From assembly GCF_003368325.1 (NCBI RefSeq), contig NZ_CP031466.1:1550001-1614000 (forward strand): DNA of 64,000 bases. The letters are read 5' to 3'. Positions 57,715 to 64,000 of this stretch are shown piece by piece. The notes beneath the pieces are model-generated. The model ran no database searches and was not told the origin of the DNA. It saw only the letters and a list, made by a program, of their open reading frames with translations. The DNA comes from Paraburkholderia caffeinilytica (lineage in GTDB: Bacteria; Pseudomonadota; Gammaproteobacteria; Burkholderiales; Burkholderiaceae). The translations under genes and the position numbers were made by a program. How positions within the stretch are numbered: position 1 is the first letter of the stretch; each line of letters starts with the position of its first letter.

Positions 57715-58889
57715 GCAAGCGCTCCTTCGGCAACGGCGGTTGAATTCAATAACGTCGCACCCGTGCCGCGCGCCGTGCGCGCAGCCGCCGCGGCTTCGTT
57801 CAGCGCCGCGATGGTTTCCTGCGCGTCGGCGATAACGGTCAGATTCGCGCGTTTGGCGATCGGCGCGCTGGCGTCGAGATTCACGGCGATCACGTGCCGG
57901 CAATCCTTGATGCCCTGCAGATGCTGAACCGCGCCGGAAATGCCGAACGCGATATAGACGCTTGCTTCGACGGTCTTGCCGGTGGCGCCGATCTGCTTGT
58001 CGCGGCTAAATTTGCCGTCGTCCACGGCGACGCGGCTCGCGCCGATCGCGGCGCCTAAGGTGCCTGCAAGACGCTCGAACGCCGGCACATCGCTCACGCC
58101 ATTGCCTGCCGAGACGATGAAATCCGCCTCTTCGAGCGCGAGCTGCGCGGCGTCGATTTCCTCGATGCCCAGATCGCGCACGATGCTTCTGGACGCTGCC
58201 GGTTCGCCGTCGAAACGCCACACCACGCGCTCACCCGCGCCGACAAACGGCAACTTCGGATCGACCGCATTCGGTGCAAGCAACACGACCTCAGGCAGAG
58301 CGCGCGAGGCGAACGCCGTATTCGTCTGGATATAAGCCGCGACATGGGTCGCATCGATCTCGACGACATGCGTCGCGACGCTCGCGTTCGCGGCGGCCGC
58401 ATAACGGCGGCCGAGGTCGCCGTCGCCGGTCGCGTTGTCGGGCAGGAGAATGTGCGCCGGGGCGTAGGCCGCGACGCACGCGGCCAGTGCGTTCAGTTCG
58501 TCCATCGGCGCGAAAACGCGGCGGTCGAACATCGGCAACTCGATCAGCTTGTCGGCGCCGAGCGCGGCGGCGTCGCCGCTGAACTCGCCGAACACGAGCA
58601 GCACGACTTCGGTTGCGGCGTCGGCGATCAATGCGGCGGCGGCCAGAGTCTGGCGCGCGTGGTCATCCAGCGCGCCGCGATCCGCGTGAGCGGCTACCAG
58701 CAAGACACGCTGTGGCGTAGCCGTCGTGCGGCGCGGTTTCGCGTGCTCGCGATGCGCCGACGCCGTCGCGCCATGCGCCGCGAGTTCCGTCGAGCCCGCC
58801 ACACCCGTCATGCCGAGCGTAATGCGCTTGAGGCCGTCCGCCGTGATCGTGAACGGCCGGCGCGGATCGATTCGTTTGTGAGTGTTCAT
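57711..58889 (-). CDS. etfA: Electron transfer flavoprotein alpha subunit, dimethylglycine pathway
   Basis: A 392-residue EtfA. The C-terminal FAD domain is clear: VSAGNGVSD, GASRVAVDDGK, QIGATGKTVEASVYIAFGISGAVQHLQGI (about 300-330) and VNLDASAPIAKRANLTVIAD. The N-terminal 60 residues form an extra leader (PRRPFTITADGLKRITLG) also found in betaine-locus homologues. With EtfB it carries electrons from DgcAB to the membrane Etf-quinone oxidoreductase. It starts 4 bases after the dgcB stop and its stop overlaps etfB. Confidence 0.92.
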   Translation of the reverse strand: MNTHKRIDPRRPFTITADGLKRITLGMTGVAGSTELAAHGATASAHREHAKPRRTTATPQRVLLVAAHADRGALDDHARQTLAAAALIADAATEVVLLVFGEFSGDAAALGADKLIELPMFDRRVFAPMDELNALAACVAAYAPAHILLPDNATGDGDLGRRYAAAANASVATHVVEIDATHVAAYIQTNTAFASRALPEVVLLAPNAVDPKLPFVGAGERVVWRFDGEPAASRSIVRDLGIEEIDAAQLALEEADFIVSAGNGVSDVPAFERLAGTLGAAIGASRVAVDDGKFSRDKQIGATGKTVEASVYIAFGISGAVQHLQGIKDCRHVIAVNLDASAPIAKRANLTVIADAQETIAALNEAAAAARTARGTGATLLNSTAVAEGALA

Positions 58890-58893
58890 CGCA

Positions 58894-60807
58894 TTACTCC
58901 AGCGCTGCGGCAACCAGCTCGGCGACGTCCAGCACTTCCGGACGCGGGCCGACCACGCCTTCGAGCATCGCCGTGCAATTCGGGCACCCCACCGCGACGA
59001 TCTCCGCGTTGATCGCACGGGCGTCGTCGATGCGGATATCCGGAATGCGCCGCTTGCCCGGAATGTCCGTCAACGGCGCACCGCCACCGCCGCCGCAGCA
59101 GCGTCCGCGCAACCCATTGCGCTCCATCTCGACCACCTTGATGCCGATGGTCTTCAGCAAACGGCGCGGCGCTTCCGTCTCACCGTTATAGCGGCCCAGA
59201 TAGCACGGGTCGTGATACGTGATCTTGCGGTCCGCGAACGCGGCGACCGCTTTCGGCGACAGCTTGCCGCTCGATACCAGCTCTTCGATCAGCGCCGTGT
59301 GATGCTGAACCTCGTAGAAACCGCCGAGTGCGCGATATTCGTTGCGCAGGCTGTGCAGCACATGCGGATCGGCTGTAACGATCTTGCGGAACGAATACTG
59401 CGAGAGCGTGCCGATCAGTCTGGTCGCGAGTTGCTGGAAGGTCGCTTCGTCGCCGAGACGCCGTGCGGTGTCGCCGGTATCGGTCTCGACGCCGCCGAGC
59501 ACCGCGTAGTCGATTCCCGCGCGGTTCAACACCTTGACGAGCGCCCGTAGCGTACGCTGATAGCGCATGTCGAACGCGCCTTCGCCGGCGATCAACAGCA
59601 CGTCCACGGGACGCCCCGGTTGCGCGACCTGCACTTGCAGATCGACGGCCCAGTCGTAACGCGCGCCGATATCGTAGCCGTTCGAGCTGCCCGTCTCGCG
59701 CAGATTGGCGAGCGTGACCGGGCCTTTGCCGGGCACGGCGCCTTCGACCAGCGTCTGGTTGCGGCGCATATCCACGATCGCATCGACGTGCTCGATCAGC
59801 ATCGGGCATTCCTGCACGCAGGCGCGGCAGGTGGTGCACGACCACAGCGTGTCCGCTTCGATCAGGCTCGACACAAGCGGCTTGTCCGGCGCGCCGCCGT
59901 GTTTGCCGACCGGAATGCCGGGCGTCGGGCTGCCGGCATAGGCCTCATCCGTGCCGCCGACCATGCCCGTGACGAGATCCTGAATCAGCTTCTTCGGATT
60001 GAGCGGCTGCCCGGCCGCAAACGCGGGGCACGCCGCTTCGCACTTGCCGCACTGCACGCAGGCGTCGAAGCTCAGCAACTGGTTCCAGCGAAACTCGACC
60101 GGCTTGCCGACGCCGTATTCCTTCGCGTCTAGCACCGGCGCCTTCAGCGCGGTCGGCGGCACGACATCGTTGTCGTTGCGCTCGGCAAAGCGCTCCTGGC
60201 GCGGATGAAACGCGAGGTGCAGCAGGCCGGCCAGCGCATGCTTCATCGGACCGCCGCGAGCCGCGCCGAACGTCATCGTGAATGCGCCCGCCGCGATCAG
60301 CAACGCGACGACGATAGCCAGCGCACCCGACATCGCCGCAGCAGGCAGCGCGATGAACAGCGCCAAACCGAGCGCGAACGAGCCGAGCAGCAGCGGCAGA
60401 TGATCCCACGGTCCACGCGAAAGGCGCGCCGGCACCGCCTTCGCGCCATGGCGCCGGCGCCAGACGAACACCGCGCCGACCAGCATCACCAGCGCGGCCA
60501 GAAAGATCAGCTTGTCGAGCCACGGCGAGTAGATGGCGAGACCGTAGTTGACGAACACCAGCGCCATCGCAAGGATCGCCCCGCCCGCCGTCGCGACGTG
60601 CGTCTTCGCGATGTACGGGTCACGCGCAACCACGTGGTGCAGGTCGACGAAATAGCGCTTGGGAATCGCCAGCAGATTGGTCCAGCCGTACGCACCCGCC
60701 GCCGTGGCGCGGCCTTCGCGCCAATACGCAGCGCGCCTGGCGAGCGCGAACGCGAGACCCGCCACCGACAACCACAGCAGGACGGTGATGACAAACACGG
60801 GGCTCAT
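58894..60807 (-). CDS. dgcB: Dimethylglycine demethylase subunit DgcB (Fe-S oxidoreductase)
   Basis: A 637-residue membrane-linked iron-sulfur protein. Up to six hydrophobic spans occupy residues about 1-200; two [4Fe-4S] motifs follow, CVQCGKCEAACP at about 246-257 and CTTCRACVQECP at about 318-330; the C-terminal half has two cysteine-rich CCG domains of heterodisulfide-reductase type (HDPCYLGRYNG, RCCGGGGGAP, VGCPNCTAML). With DgcA it demethylates dimethylglycine to sarcosine. The ATG at 60807 is preferred to an upstream TTG; the gene begins 2 bases after the dgcA stop. Confidence 0.93.
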   Translation of the reverse strand: MSPVFVITVLLWLSVAGLAFALARRAAYWREGRATAAGAYGWTNLLAIPKRYFVDLHHVVARDPYIAKTHVATAGGAILAMALVFVNYGLAIYSPWLDKLIFLAALVMLVGAVFVWRRRHGAKAVPARLSRGPWDHLPLLLGSFALGLALFIALPAAAMSGALAIVVALLIAAGAFTMTFGAARGGPMKHALAGLLHLAFHPRQERFAERNDNDVVPPTALKAPVLDAKEYGVGKPVEFRWNQLLSFDACVQCGKCEAACPAFAAGQPLNPKKLIQDLVTGMVGGTDEAYAGSPTPGIPVGKHGGAPDKPLVSSLIEADTLWSCTTCRACVQECPMLIEHVDAIVDMRRNQTLVEGAVPGKGPVTLANLRETGSSNGYDIGARYDWAVDLQVQVAQPGRPVDVLLIAGEGAFDMRYQRTLRALVKVLNRAGIDYAVLGGVETDTGDTARRLGDEATFQQLATRLIGTLSQYSFRKIVTADPHVLHSLRNEYRALGGFYEVQHHTALIEELVSSGKLSPKAVAAFADRKITYHDPCYLGRYNGETEAPRRLLKTIGIKVVEMERNGLRGRCCGGGGGAPLTDIPGKRRIPDIRIDDARAINAEIVAVGCPNCTAMLEGVVGPRPEVLDVAELVAAALE

Positions 60808-60809
60808 CG

Positions 60810-62873
60810 TCAGAAATCCTTGCAAAGGCGCAGCGCGTCGTAAATCGCGCCGTGAATGTTGTGCATGGAAATGCAGTCGCCGACGCGGAACAGCAGGAAG
60901 CGGCCGTTACCGAGTTCTTCGCTCAACGACGGTTGCGGCTCGGACGCGAAAAGCTTATGCACGTCCACCTGGCCGCGATTCACCGACTCGGGCTTGAGCG
61001 CCCAGTAGAGCTGGTCGTTCGGCGTGCTGCCGTTCTCGATCACCACCTGATCGACCGCGCGTTCTTCCTGCTCTTCCGTGTACTCGTTGCGGATCACGGC
61101 GATCTTCTTGCCGTCTTCCTCGTACACCTTGTCGAGCCAGTAGTTCGGCGTGTGAATCACGCCTTGCGCGTAAAGGCGTCGATAGAAGATCGGGAACGTG
61201 GTGCCGCCGACGTCGTCGGCAACTTTCACGTCAGGCGTCACGATCTCGACGTTCGAGCCGCGACTCGACATGAAATCCGCGACACCCGCGCCGGCGTGCG
61301 TGCTGACGCCGTCATACACCAGCACGTTCTTGCCCGGCTCGACCTTGCCCGACAGCACATCCCATGAACTGACCGCGAGCCCCTCCTCGACGCCCCACGC
61401 CGCCACCTGCGACGTGAACGATGAACCGCCCGTGGCCAGCACGACGATGTCCGGCTTCTCGGCCATGATGGTTTTCTCGTCGGCCGCGACACCGAGACGG
61501 CGGTCGACGCCGAGGCGCTTCGTTTCCATATCGAACCAGCGCACGATGCCCGCCATCTGCTCGCGTTGCGGCGCTTTCGCGGCCAGCATGATCTGACCGC
61601 CGACGTAGTCGTTCTTCTCGAACAGCACCACGTCATGGCCGCGCGACTTCGCCACGCGCGCCGCTTCCAGCCCGGCCGGACCGGCGCCGACCACGACCAC
61701 CTTGCGCTTCGGTCCACGCGTCTTCGCGATCACGTGCGGCATGGTTTCTTCGCGCGATGTTGCCGCGTTCTGCACGCACAGCACGTCCAGCCCGTTGTAC
61801 TGCCGATCGATACAGTAATTCGCGCCGACGCATTGCTTGATCTCGTCCTCGCGACCGTCGCGAATCTTGATGACCATATGCGGATCGGCGATCTGCGCGC
61901 GCGTCATGCCGACCAGATCGACCATGCCGCTCGCGAGCAGACGTTCCGCCTGGCCCGCATCGCGAATGCTCTGCGCATGCATCACCGGCAGCTTCACCAC
62001 CGACTTGATCCCGGCCGCGAGGTGCACGAACGGTTCAGGCGGCAGCGCCATCGGCGGCATGCAGTTCGCCAGCGTGTTGTGGGTGTCCGCGCCGGAACCG
62101 ATCACGCCGAGGTAATCGATCAGGCCGGTTTCGCTCATCGCCTGGGCGATCTCTTTCAGTTGTTCGTGGTCGAGGCCGTCCTCATGGAACTCGTCGCCGC
62201 ACATCCGCAGACCGACGCAGAAATCCGCGCCCACCGCTTCGCGCACCGCCTTCAACACTTCCGTGCCGAAACGCAGACGGTTTTCGAGCGAGCCGCCCCA
62301 TTCGTCGGTGCGGAAATTCGTGCGCGGACTCCAGAACTGATCGATCAGATGCTGGTGAGCCGCGGAAATCTCGATGCCGTCCATGCCGGCATCCTTCACA
62401 CGCTTCGCGGCCGCCGCAAAGTCCGTGATGATGCGGCGAATCTCTTCCACCTCGATGATCTTCGCATTGCCGCGGTGCACCGGTTCGCGCACACCAGACG
62501 GCGACATCAGATGCGGCCAGTGCTCGCCATGAAACGCCGAGCGGCGGCCCATGTGCGTGGCCTGAATCATGATCTTCGCGCCGTGCTGATGCATCGCTTC
62601 GGCCAGTCGCGCAAGCGGATCGATGATCTTGTCGGTCGAAAGATTCACCGACTTCCACCAGCCTTGCGGGCTGTCGATCGACACCGGGCTCGAGCCGCCG
62701 CACACGGCGAGGCCGACGCCGCCCTTGGCCTTCTCTTCGTAGTAACGGATATAACGGTCGCCGGGCAGACCACCCGGTTCCGCATACACCTCCGCGTGCG
62801 CGGTGCTGACGATACGGTTGCGCAACGTCAGCTTGTTCAGCGTGAGAGGCTTGAAAAGGTTCGGGTAACGCAT
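60810..62873 (-). CDS. dgcA: Dimethylglycine demethylase subunit DgcA (NADH:flavin oxidoreductase family)
   Basis: A 687-residue flavoprotein of the trimethylamine dehydrogenase/2,4-dienoyl-CoA reductase group. An FMN TIM barrel (about 1-335; MRYPNLFKPLTLNKLTLRNR, GISAAHQHLIDQFWSPRTN-type active site) is followed by a [4Fe-4S] segment with cysteines in VGANYCID and VLCVQNA (about 341-362) and a Rossmann domain with VVVVGAGPAGLEAARVA (about 390-406). It oxidises dimethylglycine to sarcosine. ATG at 62873 has GAGGTCG upstream. It heads the dgcA-dgcB-etfA-etfB run. Confidence 0.94.
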   Translation of the reverse strand: MRYPNLFKPLTLNKLTLRNRIVSTAHAEVYAEPGGLPGDRYIRYYEEKAKGGVGLAVCGGSSPVSIDSPQGWWKSVNLSTDKIIDPLARLAEAMHQHGAKIMIQATHMGRRSAFHGEHWPHLMSPSGVREPVHRGNAKIIEVEEIRRIITDFAAAAKRVKDAGMDGIEISAAHQHLIDQFWSPRTNFRTDEWGGSLENRLRFGTEVLKAVREAVGADFCVGLRMCGDEFHEDGLDHEQLKEIAQAMSETGLIDYLGVIGSGADTHNTLANCMPPMALPPEPFVHLAAGIKSVVKLPVMHAQSIRDAGQAERLLASGMVDLVGMTRAQIADPHMVIKIRDGREDEIKQCVGANYCIDRQYNGLDVLCVQNAATSREETMPHVIAKTRGPKRKVVVVGAGPAGLEAARVAKSRGHDVVLFEKNDYVGGQIMLAAKAPQREQMAGIVRWFDMETKRLGVDRRLGVAADEKTIMAEKPDIVVLATGGSSFTSQVAAWGVEEGLAVSSWDVLSGKVEPGKNVLVYDGVSTHAGAGVADFMSSRGSNVEIVTPDVKVADDVGGTTFPIFYRRLYAQGVIHTPNYWLDKVYEEDGKKIAVIRNEYTEEQEERAVDQVVIENGSTPNDQLYWALKPESVNRGQVDVHKLFASEPQPSLSEELGNGRFLLFRVGDCISMHNIHGAIYDALRLCKDF

Positions 62874-62923
62874 CGCGATCGACCTCGGAATAGATTGCTG
62901 TGTGCGGCTTGGGTACGTTGTCG

Positions 62924-63460
62924 TTACGACGCGAGCGGCGACACTTCGAACACGCAGTGCTCGTGGCCTTCGGCCGCGCAGCGCGCTTCCTGCGAATGGG
63001 ACGGCGGGCCCTTGCGCTGTCCGTCCGGCGCGGTGTCGTTGACCCAGTCCATCGCGCCCGCGAACCAGCCGGCGAACATGTAGCACAGCTTGCCTTCCTT
63101 GCCCGGCTGCGCGAGCACGAACGACGAGTGGTGCAATTCAATGCGGGCACGCGAGCTGGACGGATCGGCTTCCGTGATCGTGAAGAGGCCCCAGCCGCGT
63201 TGCGACAGGCGATTCAGGTAATGCTCGAATACCGCCATGCCGGTAATGCCGTGCTGTTTCGATTCCTTGTCGCACCAGAAATACGCGGACTTGTAGCCGG
63301 CCTTGTAGAGAATCTCGGCGTAGGTGTCGCGGCCGAGCGCTTCCTCGACGGCGGTGTGATTGTTCGTGAAGAAGTGACGCGGCACGTAGAGCATGGGCAG
63401 CGCGTCGGTCGTCCAGACGCCGGTATTCGGATCGACGTCGATAGGCAGTTGGGGTTGCAT
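62924..63460 (-). CDS. V4R-domain (DUF5943-type) protein of the betaine locus
   Basis: A 178-residue soluble protein with a 4-vinyl-reductase (V4R)-like small-molecule-binding domain. Conserved points are MLYVPRHFFTNNHTAVEEALG near residue 25, YKSAYFWCDKESKQHG near 55, and a C-terminal CAAEGHEHCVFEV (about 160-172), cysteine- and histidine-rich as in V4R metal sites. The same gene sits between the dipeptidase and dgcA genes in Pseudomonas (PA5397 position). Its function is not known; a chaperone or ligand-sensing role for the demethylase is a guess. It lies 50 bases upstream of dgcA. Confidence 0.78.
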   Translation of the reverse strand: MQPQLPIDVDPNTGVWTTDALPMLYVPRHFFTNNHTAVEEALGRDTYAEILYKAGYKSAYFWCDKESKQHGITGMAVFEHYLNRLSQRGWGLFTITEADPSSSRARIELHHSSFVLAQPGKEGKLCYMFAGWFAGAMDWVNDTAPDGQRKGPPSHSQEARCAAEGHEHCVFEVSPLAS

Positions 63461-63511
63461 GTGGAGGCTCCGTTTTTTATGGATTCAGGTTCGGTTTCAG
63501 TGAGTAGGGAA

Positions 63512-64000
63512 TCAGACCTTCCACACTTCGCCGAACACGCGTACCCAGTTCTCACCCATGATCTTCTTGATGCGCGTCTCGCTCCAGCCGGCGCGCTCCA
63601 TCGCGGCCGTCAGGTTCGGAAACTCGCCGATGGTGCGGATGCCTTCCGGATTCACCACCTTGCCGAAGTTCGTCAGCTGACGATAACGGCCTTTGTCGTG
63701 CGTGATCCAGTCGAAGAACTCGGTGCTGTAGCCTTGCGTGAAGTCCGTGCCGATGCCGACCTGGTCCTCACCGATCAGGTTCACCACATATTCGATCGCT
63801 TCGATATAGTCTTCGACAGTCGCGTCCGCGCCGCGCTTCAGGAACGGAGCGAACATCGTCACGCCGACGAAACCGCCTGCATCGGCGATCTCTTTCAGTT
63901 GCTCATCGCTCTTGTTGCGCGGATGCTCTTTCAGCCCCGACGGGCAGCAATGCGAATAGCACACCGGCTTGTTCGACGCCGCGATCGCTTCGGATGAAGT
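63512..64000 (-). CDS. Membrane dipeptidase family (M19), C-terminal part cut by window end
   Basis: The frame runs from base 64000 to the stop at 63512, giving the last 162 residues. PVCYSHCCPSGLKEHPRNKSDEQLKEI contains the metal-histidine and dipeptidase helix typical of M19 renal-dipeptidase-like enzymes, and VGIGTDFTQGY carries the conserved aspartate. In Pseudomonas the equivalent gene (PA5396 position) also neighbours the dgcA cluster; its substrate there is not a simple peptide but is unsettled. It is the most upstream gene visible of the betaine operon, 51 bases before the V4R gene. Confidence 0.9.
   Translation of the reverse strand, partial: TSSEAIAASNKPVCYSHCCPSGLKEHPRNKSDEQLKEIADAGGFVGVTMFAPFLKRGADATVEDYIEAIEYVVNLIGEDQVGIGTDFTQGYSTEFFDWITHDKGRYRQLTNFGKVVNPEGIRTIGEFPNLTAAMERAGWSETRIKKIMGENWVRVFGEVWKV

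Overview
The window looks like chromosomal or megaplasmid DNA of a Burkholderiaceae bacterium, most likely Paraburkholderia or Burkholderia. The reasons are high GC, a Burkholderia-type trimeric porin, the oxidative (non-phosphorylated) L-arabinose pathway, many LysR regulators and a Pseudomonas/Burkholderia-type glycine betaine demethylation locus. No rRNA, tRNA, CRISPR array or insertion sequence was recognised. Almost every gene belongs to uptake and breakdown of sugars, sugar acids, amino acids or betaine. Long open frames opposite real genes are GC-driven shadows and are left out. Layout: (1) 1-9148, a plus-strand carbohydrate operon: the end of an aldehyde dehydrogenase, a CUT1 sugar ABC transporter of the glucose/mannose (GtsABC-like) type with a UgpC/MalK ATPase, a short-chain dehydrogenase, a GMC flavoprotein oxidoreductase, a DUF993 TIM-barrel protein, a UPF0303/HbpS-like protein and the first 50 codons of an MHS-type major facilitator gene that breaks off at about 9148. 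The substrate is unknown. (2) 9192-17704, a visibly more GC-extreme block: a minus-strand sugar-acid operon (PdxA-family dehydrogenase, rhamnonate-dehydratase-like enolase-superfamily enzyme, MFS transporter, beta-propeller protein, COG3618 lactonase/amidohydrolase, ketoglutarate-semialdehyde dehydrogenase) with a divergent LysR gene. Its left edge coincides with the broken transporter gene, so it looks like a rearrangement or acquired cassette. (3) 17772-36381, a chemoreceptor, two aldose epimerases, a YtfQRT-YjfF-type furanose ABC transporter, the AraFGH arabinose transporter, L-arabinose 1-dehydrogenase, a second semialdehyde dehydrogenase and L-arabinonate dehydratase, all on the minus strand, with a divergent LysR regulator. 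The lactonase and the 2-keto-3-deoxyarabonate dehydratase of the pathway are not evident here. (4) 36465-39816, a small lipoprotein, protein-L-isoaspartate methyltransferase and an EF-G-2-like GTPase. (5) 39954-46960, a minus-strand pair (Asp/Glu racemase or maleate-isomerase-like protein and DadA-like FAD oxidoreductase) divergent from a branched-chain amino-acid-type ABC transporter whose second permease and first ATPase are fused. (6) 47039-64000, a porin, then osmolyte catabolism: choline-binding protein, choline sulfatase with divergent LysR regulator, formyltetrahydrofolate deformylase, a betaine-type binding protein, glycine betaine monooxygenase GbcAB, an EtfAB pair, dimethylglycine demethylase DgcAB, a V4R-domain protein and a membrane dipeptidase cut by the window end. 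Together the last block would carry choline-O-sulfate to choline and glycine betaine through dimethylglycine to sarcosine, with electrons going to the Etf pair and one-carbon units handled partly by PurU. The most unusual points are the truncated transporter at the 9.15 kb junction, the kinase-less PdxA/dehydratase sugar-acid cassette, the unassigned DUF993/GMC/SDR operon, the EF-G-2 paralog with an altered guanine-specificity motif, and a LivM-LivG fusion.
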